From positions 91,923 through 128,518 of the forward strand of contig NZ_BFBX01000070.1 in assembly GCF_003851045.1 (NCBI RefSeq): a stretch of DNA of 36,596 nt, given 5' to 3'. The first letter of the stretch is position 1; every line of letters starts with the position of its first letter. This DNA comes from Paenibacillus sp. 598K (lineage in GTDB: Bacteria; Bacillota; Bacilli; Paenibacillales; Paenibacillaceae). The position numbers and the translations under genes are program-made. A model generated the notes under the pieces. The model was not told the DNA's origin. It made no database searches and saw only the letters and a program-made list of their open reading frames with translations. Shown one piece after another: positions 25,175 to 34,368 of this stretch.

Positions 25175-26443
25175 TTGAAGAGTATATTCAAAATGTTTTC
25201 TGTGGTAATAATCTTTTTGATGTTTGTATTGTCGACAAATTTTAGGGTTACACACACATACGGGACAGAGAATGAAGTGAAGGTCATAACAAGTCCATTT
25301 GCATTTCAATCTTTTGCCTTGAAAAATGGAGAGTACTATGCCTGGGGTTCTAATCTTCAAGGTTTATTGGGGGTGGGAGGGATTACTGGCGACACTCCCA
25401 CTTTGAACAATCAATTAAATGATGTTAAAGATATCACCACTGGTTATGTTCATTCTTTGTTTTTGTTAGCTAATGGCACTGTTATTGCCTGGGGGAATAT
25501 TGACTTTCTTCAACTAGGAGGAGCGCCTGCTGGATCGATCATTCCCAATTTAACCAATGTTAAACAAATATTCTCTGGGAGTTTTCATACGTTAGCTTTA
25601 TTAAACAATGGCAATGTAATGACTTGGGGGCCCAATATTTACGGGGAGTTAGGAACAGGAGACAATGATCCAAGGGTTTCTCCAGTACAAATCCCTAATT
25701 TGACCAATGTAAAACAAGTAGTTACAGGTTCATTTTCTTCATTTGTCATTATGGCTAATGGATCTGTAAAGGCTTGGGGAGATAATGGCAATGGGCAGTT
25801 AGGGGTTGGTAATACGACTCAGCAACTCAGTCCAGTAACAATTTCCGGTTTGACTAATGTAAAGCAACTTGTTTCTGGAACAGGACACACTCTAGCGCTA
25901 TTAAATGATGGGTCTGTAAAGGCGTGGGGCCTTAATGACGCTGGCCAGTTAGGAATAGGAAATACAACCACCAAGACTAGTCCAGTTACTATCCCAGGCT
26001 TGACAAATGTTAAGCAAATTGCAGTTGGAGGAAAGCACTCTTTTGCAATCTTGAACGACGGGACTGTTAAAGCGTGGGGCCTTAATAATAAAGGTCAATT
26101 AGGAATAGGAAGTACTACTGATCAGCAAGCGCCAATTACAGTTACTAAGTTGAAAAATGCGTTGCAAATTTCAGGCGGCTTTGAGCATACGCTAGCACTT
26201 ATGCAAAATGGTTCAGTAAGTGCTTGGGGTTCTAACAGTCAGAAGCAATTGGGTATTAACGTTACTGGTGCATTAGAACCTACCTCTACAGGGTTAATTA
26301 TTGGTCCTGACTTGAGCGTTCCTCCAGTAAAATATATCTATGATTCTAATAACAAATTGATGAGAATTGAACTTGAAGATGGTAGTGTTTTGGTTTTTAC
26401 ATATGATCAAAACGGCAACTTGCGCAGTAGAAAATTAGAGTAA
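25175..26443 (+). CDS. Secreted seven-bladed RCC1-like beta-propeller
   Basis: 422 residues, TTG start with GGGAGGGG 6 nt upstream. Signal peptide residues 1-30. Seven RCC1-type repeats follow, each with AWG at the start and QLG/LG--G later: the AWG/TWG units occur seven times (YYAWGSNLQG, VIAWGNIDF, VMTWGPNIYG, VKAWGDNGNG, VKAWGLNDAG, VKAWGLNNKG, VSAWGSNSQK), spaced ~50 residues, enough to close a propeller. The last ~40 residues (YIYDSNNKLMRIELEDG...YDQNGNLRS) are YD-repeat-like, linking it to the RHS protein after it. It is A/T-rich, unlike most of the window. A cobalamin riboswitch precedes it. RCC1 propellers are generic binding scaffolds; a corrinoid-binding role is only an inference. 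Confidence 0.88.
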   Translation: MKSIFKMFSVVIIFLMFVLSTNFRVTHTYGTENEVKVITSPFAFQSFALKNGEYYAWGSNLQGLLGVGGITGDTPTLNNQLNDVKDITTGYVHSLFLLANGTVIAWGNIDFLQLGGAPAGSIIPNLTNVKQIFSGSFHTLALLNNGNVMTWGPNIYGELGTGDNDPRVSPVQIPNLTNVKQVVTGSFSSFVIMANGSVKAWGDNGNGQLGVGNTTQQLSPVTISGLTNVKQLVSGTGHTLALLNDGSVKAWGLNDAGQLGIGNTTTKTSPVTIPGLTNVKQIAVGGKHSFAILNDGTVKAWGLNNKGQLGIGSTTDQQAPITVTKLKNALQISGGFEHTLALMQNGSVSAWGSNSQKQLGINVTGALEPTSTGLIIGPDLSVPPVKYIYDSNNKLMRIELEDGSVLVFTYDQNGNLRSRKLE

Positions 26444-26555
26444 TGATAGTCAGTCCTCAGTTTTCTGTATGTTCAAAATGCTGATAATATAGCTAGTTTG
26501 GCTTGGAAGAGTGACGTATGACTTTTCGAAATTACTTATACTGCGAGGGCGGAAA

Positions 26556-29500
26556 ATGAAAAGATATTTTATTATGTTCCTAGTGTTTACTCTTCTTACT
26601 ACGGACTTGGGTGTATACAGCAATACCGTGTTATACGCCCAAGAAGACACGCTTCAAAGTGAATTTGTAGCAAACAGTCTTGAAACACAAGACATCTATG
26701 TACCTTATGACGAATTGGAATGGGAAGAGGATTTTCAGTGGGGAGAGATCGTCCGTGAGACGGGTGAATCTTTCGCTCCCCCGATGGGAGCTCCTGGTTA
26801 CGCAGCTGAGGAGGGAGAAAAAGCGGAGCTACAAGAAGAGTTGACGTTTGAAGAAGTTGAAGCTGAAGCAATGATGATGGCAATGAACACTTACGTACCT
26901 AATCCGAATATCTTGAATGCAATCCAAACGTTAAATGTAAAAGCGCCCCAAGCTCCTTATTCGATCCGTACACAGCAAGAAAACATCTCAACGCTGACTG
27001 GCAGTTTGACTGTTGAAGCGACAGATCTTTCCTTGCCAGGAAGAAATGGTTTATCCTTTGATTTGACACGAGTCTATGACAGCTCAAGCGCGGAGTTCTT
27101 TGAGAAAAGCCATGAGCCGTTTATCTTTTGTTTGTGTAGAATTACCTATGATGGAAATAAATATATGGAGTATGAAAATCCAACGACAGGACATAGATAT
27201 ACCATTCCCTTCCAAAATATTACTTACATTTATTATGACCCAAGTATTCTGCCAGACATTATGAATAATATCTATGATTCCATGGGGCTGTTTCAATGGC
27301 TTACCGAGCTGAAAGATTCGCCAGACCCTCGCGTTTATGGAAAATGGTCAAACATTGATTCAACGGGGTACCGTTCTAGAGAAGTAGATCATATATATGG
27401 AAATCTTAATTGGACTAATCAATACACAGGTTCTGAAATATGGCCACGAGATAAAGCCAAGGAAAAAACCGACGAAGAGAAACGATATCCAATCGGTAAG
27501 GGCTGGTCGTGGAAAATCCCTTATATCAAGTATTCCGAGGGAGGAAGATACCTCAATTTATTTGACCAAGGAAGCTATCAGATTACAGGCTCTACGCTAA
27601 AGGGGTATCCATTTCAAGACTTATCCGTCGCCTATGATTCTTCCGTTTCGGTCAATGATGAATGGTCATCCACTGTCGTCAAATCCATTCACGGCACCAA
27701 GCATTACTTCTCGTCAGGTGGACGATTGATTCAAATTTCGGATGCCTACAACAATACCATAACGTTTCATTACACCGATCACCCGACGTATGGCAAAGTG
27801 CTGACGAGTATTAAGGATGCCATTAATAACTCGATTGATATTACCTATAACGCGAATGAGGTGATTTTGCAACAAGGCGATAAAAGCGTTCTATACACCA
27901 AATACAACTATACAACGTATGATCCTTTACCCCCATTCACTCAATTTCAGACGGAAATTCTCTCCAGCGTACGTGATGTCGACACTCGAACAACCACGTA
28001 TGGTTATAGCATAAAAGATGTACCCTTCAGCGTTATCGGCAGTTCGCCGGTCAAGAGTAACCCTGCTGCGATGCTGGAAACTATTTATCATCCGACCGGA
28101 GCGAAAACCGTCTATACCTACGGGCCATCGATTACGAGAGTGATCGGGATGTTAGCCTCTCAAAGAGCATTCCGCATCGCCTCACGTAAAGAGGAGGTCG
28201 CTGGCGTAGCCTCCAATGTTCAAAACTATACGTATGGGACCGATTATGCAAGCAGTCATGGACAAAACATTTCTAATATTACGGTGAGTATTGATGATGG
28301 ACTGACAAGCACACTATTTAATCATCGCAAAGTCATGAACGGAATTGAAGATTATCCTGTATTTTATACGAATTTCATGACACAAACCGCGCCCAACGAC
28401 GAGCACATAACGACCACCTATACCTACGATGAGACTCGGAAAATTACGCTCCCGATTCAGACCAAGACACAGTTTAAAAAGGGAAGCGCCTTGGCGACGG
28501 CCATCCAAACGTCTAGGACGTTCGATAACTATGGAAACGTCTTGACCGAGACTGACCCGATGGGCACGACGAAGACGTATACGTATCATCCGACGACAAA
28601 ATGGTTGGCGAGTATCACGGAGCCTATACGAACGGGACAAAGTCGCTATACGGAGTTATTGCGAAATGCACAAGGCAGCGTCACCCAAGTGGCCGTCAAA
28701 GAGAACAATGCTAGCGGGACTGTACTTGCGCAGGCGAATTATGAAAACTTTGATACGTATGGCAATGTTCAACGAACGATTATTAAAGATGATACGCGCG
28801 ATATCATCTACAATACGGAGTACGGTTCTACATTTTCCGGTGCATATCCGACCAAACAGACCGTTGTGGTGACGAACCCGACCTCCACCGGAAATGCAAC
28901 GCAAACCGTCACGCATACCTTGGATTATTTCCCGACGACAGGCTTAGTCAAATCCTATCAAGATGGCAATCAATCCACAACGAGCCTGCAATATGACAAG
29001 TTGGATCGCTTGACTCGTATTACGCATCCAGACAATACCTATGCTTCGGTCACCTACACTAACGCCTCCAACCAAGCGACGATTCGAGAGGAGTCCGGCG
29101 TCACGACACGCCTGCGCTGGAATGCGATCGGACAGTTGGTCGAGGAAGCGATCCTGGATGGCTCCTACCGCATCATGCGAACGCTGGGTTATGATAGCTA
29201 TGGTCGACTGTCGTGGGAACGGGCGCTTGGCGCAACCAATCGTCAGACCAGCTATACGTACAACAATTGGAGTGAGCCTATCAAAACCGAAGCGCCGGAC
29301 GGCTCCTTCTCCACCACCGACTACGATAAGCTGACCCGTCAGACCGTAGTCACCGATCCGGAACTGAACCGCTTCCGCAGTACCACTGATATTCTGGGAC
29401 GCTCTATCCTGAACGAGGAATGGCGCAATGGCCAGTACCAGCAAGTGCAGGCGCTAGCGTACGACCATGAGGGCAATGTCATCACCGAAACCAATGCGAC

Positions 29501-31589
29501 CGATGCGACCTCTTATCTGTACGATGTGCTCGGGCGGGTGACGAAGGTGACCGATGCGTTGGGGGGCGTGTATACTTACGCCTACGCGAAGGCGGGGCCG
29601 TTAAAGACGATCGTCTATCCCGATGGGGCTTCCATCACCAAGCAGTATGACGAGTTGGGCCGTCTCATCCAGCAAACTAATGAGACCGGACAGAGCGATA
29701 CGTACAGCTATGATCCGAACGGCAATGTCGTGCAGCACAAGGACCGCAAAGGGCAACTGTTCACGATGACGTATAACAATCGGAACTTCCTCTTGAGCAA
29801 GCAAGCGCCAGACGAGACGGTCAACTACACGTATGATGCAGCAGGACGCCGGAAGTCGATGATCGACATCACTGGCACAACCCTGTATACGTATAAGGCA
29901 GCTACAGGCGAACTGACTCAAGTGACCTATCCAGACAACAAAACGATCAAGTATACGTATAACACGTCTGGCCTGCGCAACACGATGACGGATCCTTACG
30001 GCTATGTATTGAATTATTCGTATGATCTGCGGGATCGGCTGACTGCTGTAGGCCCAACGACGACGAATTCGGAAGCGACGTATACGTACTATAAAAACAA
30101 CCTGGTCAAGCAGCGCATGCTTAAAAATGGCACGACCTCGAATTACGAATATGAAGGCAGCCGTCTGAAAAACCTGACGCATCAGAAGAGTAATGGAACG
30201 GGGCTGTACAGCTTTAATTACACACATGACGGGAATAGCAACATCACTGCGATCGCAGGCGGGGCGACGGGAAATACGACGACCGAGGCCTATTCCTATG
30301 ATCCGTTAAATCGGGTCTCCACAGCCAGTCCGTTCAATGAAGCCTACAGCTACGACGCCCGGCATAACCGAACGACCTTGGCAACGGATAACCCGAGCAT
30401 GCTGGACATCAATGAGTCCGAGTATGTATATGATTCGCAAAATCGTTTGGTCACGGCCCGGTATAACGGCAATGAAGTCGCTTATCGCTACAACGGCGAC
30501 GGACTGTTGTATGAACGGATTGAAAATGGCGTGAAGACCCGCTATTACCTCGATGGCGATCAGATGATTGCCGAGGGTACGCTGACGACGGGGACGACAG
30601 CCGCATTCAAAGCCAGGTATGTGCGAGGTCATGAGCTCATCTCCAGGCAAAGCAATACTAACAGTGGCTACTACCTGCATAACGGCCACGGGGATGTCAT
30701 CGAGCTACGAGATGCGACGGGGAACGCAGCGCTGAACACGTACAGCTACGACTTGTGGGGCAATCCGCAAATGACACAAGAAACGGTAGAAAACCCGTTC
30801 CGCTACTCTGGGGAGTACTGGGATAAAACCACCCAATTGCAATATCTGCGCGCGCGGTGGTATGATCCAGGTATTGGGAGGTTTATAAGTAAGGATACGT
30901 ATGAAGGAATTTTGAGTAATCCGCTGAGTTTAAATTTTTATACTTATGTGTACAATAATCCGTTGATTAATATTGACCCATCCGGGAATTATTGCGTAGC
31001 TCAAAATGGTAATTGGGCTACACCTGGAAGTTGCTCTTCCACTAATAGCATCTATTTAGGAGACGATAAGAATTTTTCTGGAAGACCAATAATTGATAAT
31101 GGAATTATTGTAGGAAAGATAGGGGAACAGATTCCGCTTGTTTTTTCAAAAGGGAATTATTGGAGTCTTTATCCGGATGATTATTCTTATATTAGATGGT
31201 TAGCAGGAGATAATGACTATTACTATGGGCTTGACAGAGAGATTCAAGAAAGACTGCGCCAAAGACTACTTAGTAATTACATGGGGCAACAAATTGCCCA
31301 AGGTTTTCCTGACTTTATAGACGGAGTTTTATGGGGAGCTTCGTTAGTAAGGGGTCCAGGTGGGAAGTTTGGATTGGCTAAAAAAGGGGGGAAACAAAAA
31401 GAAGGGAATCAGCGTAATGGAACGCCTGGAGATAACAAAAGACAAAATGAGCAATTCAATAGTATTGCAAATAAATATAAATTAACCCCAGACCAACGTA
31501 GTAGACTTCATGATCAGATAACCAAAAAAAACTATTCTTATAAGGAAATTGAAGAAGCAGCTAAAGAGATTGCTGCTGGAAGAGGGTAG
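26556..31589 (+). CDS. Secreted RHS/YD-repeat polymorphic toxin
   Basis: 1677 residues. Signal peptide 1-29 (KRYFIMFLVFTLL...), an acidic ~90-residue stretch, then an N-terminal region starting GSLTVEATDLSLPGRNGLSF typical of secreted Gram-positive RHS proteins, many YD repeats (YDKLDRLTRITHPD, YDELGRLIQQTN, YDPNGNVVQHKDRKG), and the conserved RHS core end GEYWDKTTQLQYLRARWYDPGIGRFISKD followed by NPLINIDPSGN near residue 1477. After that, ~200 residues form a unique, A/T-rich tail with a glycine/lysine linker and the ending NEQFNSIANKYKLTPDQRSRLHDQI, a pattern I associate with toxin tails of polymorphic systems. The start is ATG 26556 (GAGGGCGG upstream). It is followed 3 nt later by a probable immunity gene. 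The RHS shell should encapsulate and deliver the tail; the toxin's activity is unknown. Confidence 0.88.
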   Translation: MKRYFIMFLVFTLLTTDLGVYSNTVLYAQEDTLQSEFVANSLETQDIYVPYDELEWEEDFQWGEIVRETGESFAPPMGAPGYAAEEGEKAELQEELTFEEVEAEAMMMAMNTYVPNPNILNAIQTLNVKAPQAPYSIRTQQENISTLTGSLTVEATDLSLPGRNGLSFDLTRVYDSSSAEFFEKSHEPFIFCLCRITYDGNKYMEYENPTTGHRYTIPFQNITYIYYDPSILPDIMNNIYDSMGLFQWLTELKDSPDPRVYGKWSNIDSTGYRSREVDHIYGNLNWTNQYTGSEIWPRDKAKEKTDEEKRYPIGKGWSWKIPYIKYSEGGRYLNLFDQGSYQITGSTLKGYPFQDLSVAYDSSVSVNDEWSSTVVKSIHGTKHYFSSGGRLIQISDAYNNTITFHYTDHPTYGKVLTSIKDAINNSIDITYNANEVILQQGDKSVLYTKYNYTTYDPLPPFTQFQTEILSSVRDVDTRTTTYGYSIKDVPFSVIGSSPVKSNPAAMLETIYHPTGAKTVYTYGPSITRVIGMLASQRAFRIASRKEEVAGVASNVQNYTYGTDYASSHGQNISNITVSIDDGLTSTLFNHRKVMNGIEDYPVFYTNFMTQTAPNDEHITTTYTYDETRKITLPIQTKTQFKKGSALATAIQTSRTFDNYGNVLTETDPMGTTKTYTYHPTTKWLASITEPIRTGQSRYTELLRNAQGSVTQVAVKENNASGTVLAQANYENFDTYGNVQRTIIKDDTRDIIYNTEYGSTFSGAYPTKQTVVVTNPTSTGNATQTVTHTLDYFPTTGLVKSYQDGNQSTTSLQYDKLDRLTRITHPDNTYASVTYTNASNQATIREESGVTTRLRWNAIGQLVEEAILDGSYRIMRTLGYDSYGRLSWERALGATNRQTSYTYNNWSEPIKTEAPDGSFSTTDYDKLTRQTVVTDPELNRFRSTTDILGRSILNEEWRNGQYQQVQALAYDHEGNVITETNATDATSYLYDVLGRVTKVTDALGGVYTYAYAKAGPLKTIVYPDGASITKQYDELGRLIQQTNETGQSDTYSYDPNGNVVQHKDRKGQLFTMTYNNRNFLLSKQAPDETVNYTYDAAGRRKSMIDITGTTLYTYKAATGELTQVTYPDNKTIKYTYNTSGLRNTMTDPYGYVLNYSYDLRDRLTAVGPTTTNSEATYTYYKNNLVKQRMLKNGTTSNYEYEGSRLKNLTHQKSNGTGLYSFNYTHDGNSNITAIAGGATGNTTTEAYSYDPLNRVSTASPFNEAYSYDARHNRTTLATDNPSMLDINESEYVYDSQNRLVTARYNGNEVAYRYNGDGLLYERIENGVKTRYYLDGDQMIAEGTLTTGTTAAFKARYVRGHELISRQSNTNSGYYLHNGHGDVIELRDATGNAALNTYSYDLWGNPQMTQETVENPFRYSGEYWDKTTQLQYLRARWYDPGIGRFISKDTYEGILSNPLSLNFYTYVYNNPLINIDPSGNYCVAQNGNWATPGSCSSTNSIYLGDDKNFSGRPIIDNGIIVGKIGEQIPLVFSKGNYWSLYPDDYSYIRWLAGDNDYYYGLDREIQERLRQRLLSNYMGQQIAQGFPDFIDGVLWGASLVRGPGGKFGLAKKGGKQKEGNQRNGTPGDNKRQNEQFNSIANKYKLTPDQRSRLHDQITKKNYSYKEIEEAAKEIAAGRG

Positions 31590-31592
31590 AAG

Positions 31593-32123
31593 ATGAGTGA
31601 AGTTAAATTATCACCTCAAATCATTGAAGGTTTAGAACAAATTATTAACCTGCCTATAGCGCGGCTGGGTAGAGCAGGAAATATGATGTGGATGGGTTTG
31701 GGTCAAGTTAAAGAAGATTTTGACATATGGGGGAGTGTTGTTAAAACATCGGATTTTTCCTTGAATGTGCAGTCCAAATGGAGGATACAAAAAGATTCAA
31801 AAATAATAGTTGGTAGTGGAGATTTTTACTATCCAGAACGTTATGATGATGACTTTGATTGGAGTAACTATGATTGGGATACGGACGGCAATTTGTTTGA
31901 AAAAATATCAAAGGAATTTATAGAAACTAATGCAAGAAAAGTTTTTGTTGACAGTTTTTCTATTTCCGCTCTCTATGAAATAGAAATAATTTTTAGTAAT
32001 GGAATGAAATTGGAAATTTTTCAAGATGGTTGTTTTGAGAGAGAATCGGAACTGTGGAGATTCTTCAAACGTAACAGCAATGTTCACATTGTTTCTACTA
32101 ATCTAGGTATTAAATTGGAATAG
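31593..32123 (+). CDS. Probable immunity protein for the RHS toxin
   Basis: 176 residues, starting 3 nt after the toxin stop, with GAGGGTAGAAG as ribosome binding site inside the toxin's last codons. Acidic overall (for example YYPERYDDDFDWSNYDWDTDG), no signal peptide or membrane segment, so cytosolic, as expected for an immunity protein that binds the toxin inside the producing cell. The sequence is as A/T-rich as the toxin tail, which fits tail-immunity exchange as one cassette. No known immunity family is recognised. Terminators follow at 32135 and 32241. Confidence 0.75.
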   Translation: MSEVKLSPQIIEGLEQIINLPIARLGRAGNMMWMGLGQVKEDFDIWGSVVKTSDFSLNVQSKWRIQKDSKIIVGSGDFYYPERYDDDFDWSNYDWDTDGNLFEKISKEFIETNARKVFVDSFSISALYEIEIIFSNGMKLEIFQDGCFERESELWRFFKRNSNVHIVSTNLGIKLE

Positions 32124-32134
32124 ATATTTGTATT

Positions 32135-32172
32135 AACCACATGCGGGTGTAACAACTCCATGTGGTTTTTTA
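32135..32172 (+). terminator. Terminator of the RHS/immunity unit
   Basis: AACCACATG (32135-32143) pairs perfectly with CATGTGGTT (32159-32167), followed by TTTTTATT, 12 nt after the immunity stop codon. Confidence 0.85.
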
Positions 32173-32240
32173 TTGCATCGGTGCATAAGTCAAAGTCAGT
32201 TCAATGAAAATGTTGGGAAGGGAATGCTAGGATTTAATAC

Positions 32241-32286
32241 GAAAATAAAAGTCGGGATGCGACTGATGCACCCGACTTATTTTCAT
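32241..32286. terminator. Second hairpin, likely bidirectional terminator
   Basis: GTCGGG within GAAAATAAAAGTCGGG pairs with CCCGACTTATTTTC (32271-32284), with A-rich sequence on one side and T-rich on the other. A further small hairpin (TGACAAG/CTTGTCA, 32296-32314, then TGGCTGTTTTT) lies just after. The 32124-32473 gap holds only such structures; I see no gene. Confidence 0.65.
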
Positions 32287-32422
32287 TCCTGGGGGTGACA
32301 AGGCTTTCTTGTCATGGCTGTTTTTCGACGAGATAATTATTCGGTGTGTATTGTTTCCCATAAGTTCGCTGAATTATTCTCAACTCAAGAGATTTCAACT
32401 CGCAGTACGGTGATTGTTTAGT

Positions 32423-32467
32423 AAAAGGCACTGTTCACCCAGTTTAAGTTTCTGTGCGACAGTGCCT
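32423..32467 (-). terminator. Terminator of the SLH-DUF4430 gene
   Basis: Read on the minus strand, AGGCACTGT and ACAGTGCCT form a 9-bp stem around a 24-nt loop, followed by TTTTAC. It begins 6 nt after the stop codon of the minus-strand gene. Confidence 0.75.
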
Positions 32468-32473
32468 GTAGTT

Positions 32474-34294
32474 TTAATTAGAACCTACAAACGCCTCATA
32501 AACTCTCAACGCAACAACGGCCAGCTCTTCGCGGGTGATAACGTCCTGCGGGCGGAAGCTGCCGTTATAGCCCTCCATGATGCCAGCCTCGGCCAGAGCC
32601 CGCACCGCGGCTACGGCATAGGCGGCTTGAACATCGCGGAAGCTCGGCGCAGCGTCCGAAGCCTTCAGTCCGAAGGCGCGGGCGATCAGGACGGCTGCAT
32701 CCTGGCGAGTGATCGCTGCGGACGGCTGGAAGGCGCCGTCGGCAAAGCCGGTGATCCAGCCTTGGTTCTTCGCCACGCTGACATAGCCGGCATACCAAGC
32801 AGTGGCCGATACATCGTTGAACTCAGAGGTGACTTCGGTCGCTGTGTCGGAGTCGCTTTGCGCAAGCGTCACTAGAATCTTGGTGAACTCAGCCCGCGTC
32901 GCGGTACCTTTCGGATCGAACACAACACCTTCTCCAGAAGGCTTGCCCGTAAAGATGCCAAGCTCTGCTACACGCAGCACGGCGTGCTGTGCCCACGTCG
33001 AAGCGCTCGCTTGATCGACGAAGGCCGGTACGGCAGGTCGCGGCTCCTCGACAGGCTGCTCCGTCACAGGTTCTTCCGTTACGGGTTCTTCGGTTACCGG
33101 CTCTTCTGGCGTCTCCTTGACCTCCTCTTTTACTGGAGCAGCGGGAGGCGGGTACCAGCTATAGGATGGAGGGGTGGACGGTTGTGGTTGGGGTTCGGGT
33201 TCAGGTGTAGGCGGCGTATACGTATATGACCATTTCAGGTCGTCTCCGTCCTGGACCAGATAGGAGCTGGCGCCGACCTCGGCGAACGCATCATTAATAA
33301 GGAAGCTCCACCAATCCTTCGCGGTTCCTGCCAGTCCCTTGATAGATTCAATATACGCCCCGAACTCTGGGTGAACGGAATATTCAACTTCCTCCTCGCC
33401 GACTGCTTGCAACAGGGCATTAAAAGCTGTCGAACCGACTTTGGCTTCAACCTCTTTTACAAGAGGAAGGCCCTCGTGTGCCAGATCAGGCGATACGATC
33501 TCAACTTGGGTGAGATAGAAGGATTTATTTATTACACCGATTCCTGTTAAGTCAAAACCGGCAGAACCGTATGAGGGATACGGGTCATAGATCGAATTAT
33601 TTTTACTGTCGACTTGATTTCCATCGCCAACAATATCAAGAATTTTTACGTAATTTATGCGTTCCAGATCAACGAGACCTGAGAGAACCTCGGGCTTATG
33701 CTTTAACGCCTCAAGATCAAAGCCAGTACCGTAATCGCCGAGAGATTTGCCAGCTAGTCCATTTACCTCGCTTTGATCCATAAAGGAGTAGGCGCCTACC
33801 GCTCCCTTTGTTTTTGACTCGGAGTCAAAGCGGAGCCACGTTTCTCCATCCGTTGATACCTCAACATAGGCAAGCTCCAGAAACCCCCATCCAGGAACAC
33901 TGGTGTTAGCTATGCCATTCTCGAACACGGCGAAGTCTTCGCCTGGTCCGTTGCCGATGCCGCCATCTTCAAATTCCATCGTAATTTCACCAAAATCGCC
34001 AAGCACGACGTATTGGCCGTTATAGGGCCCCACCGCGCGCTCCGGAGTACGTAAGTGTTCATTCACATTAGTCAACGACTCATTAGGAATATAATCCCGA
34101 TACCCCGTCGCCCACGCGACCATATCGGCAGCGGTTTTGTTGATGCTGTTCTCCAGTACGACAATCGGCGCTGGGGGCGTTACGACAGGCCCGTCCGGGG
34201 CCGCATAGGCTACGCCACCCAGCCCCCAACCCGTACCGACCGCTGCAGCCAGCAGCAGCGCCAGCGAGCCGGAGATCCATTTTTTCTTCATCAT
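32474..34294 (-). CDS. S-layer-anchored DUF4430 (transcobalamin-like) protein
   Basis: 606 residues. Signal peptide 1-31. Residues ~40-265 form a beta-rich surface domain with VVLGDFGEITMEFEDG, GEDFAVFENG and SAGFDLTGIGVI, a type often seen in corrinoid-riboswitch-controlled surface proteins. Residues ~275-355 match DUF4430: VGSTAFNALLQAV, GAYIESIKGL, WWSFLIN and GDDLKWSYT, the fold of the transcobalamin C-terminal domain. A Pro/Glu-rich linker (EEPVTEEPVTEEPVTEQPV) precedes three SLH motifs (~415-606, each with RAEF/RQDA/REEL) that bind wall polymers. The ATG at 34294 (minus) has GAGAGAGG 6 nt upstream; the frame opens further into the riboswitch but that is leader. With a B12 riboswitch in front, it is a strong candidate for capturing corrinoids at the cell surface. 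Confidence 0.9.
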   Translation of the reverse strand: MMKKKWISGSLALLLAAAVGTGWGLGGVAYAAPDGPVVTPPAPIVVLENSINKTAADMVAWATGYRDYIPNESLTNVNEHLRTPERAVGPYNGQYVVLGDFGEITMEFEDGGIGNGPGEDFAVFENGIANTSVPGWGFLELAYVEVSTDGETWLRFDSESKTKGAVGAYSFMDQSEVNGLAGKSLGDYGTGFDLEALKHKPEVLSGLVDLERINYVKILDIVGDGNQVDSKNNSIYDPYPSYGSAGFDLTGIGVINKSFYLTQVEIVSPDLAHEGLPLVKEVEAKVGSTAFNALLQAVGEEEVEYSVHPEFGAYIESIKGLAGTAKDWWSFLINDAFAEVGASSYLVQDGDDLKWSYTYTPPTPEPEPQPQPSTPPSYSWYPPPAAPVKEEVKETPEEPVTEEPVTEEPVTEQPVEEPRPAVPAFVDQASASTWAQHAVLRVAELGIFTGKPSGEGVVFDPKGTATRAEFTKILVTLAQSDSDTATEVTSEFNDVSATAWYAGYVSVAKNQGWITGFADGAFQPSAAITRQDAAVLIARAFGLKASDAAPSFRDVQAAYAVAAVRALAEAGIMEGYNGSFRPQDVITREELAVVALRVYEAFVGSN

Positions 34295-34337
34295 GTTGTT
34301 CCTCTCTCTCATGGGGTAGTCGTGTTGATCTAAGACA

Positions 34338-34368
34338 AAAAACCTCCTCCGCGAAGGGAGCAGGCTAA
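34338..34368 (-). terminator. Riboswitch expression-platform terminator (minus strand)
   Basis: On the minus strand CCTGCTCC and GGAGGAGG form a stem (one mismatch) around CTTCGC, followed by TTTTTTGTC. It lies between the aptamer and the SLH-DUF4430 start, as expected for transcription attenuation. Confidence 0.8.

Noticed and set aside
25175..26443. Repetitive DNA in the RCC1 gene considered as a CRISPR or satellite-like array
   Set aside because: The ~150-nt periodicity reflects protein repeats; units diverge at the DNA level and there are no constant repeats with unique spacers.
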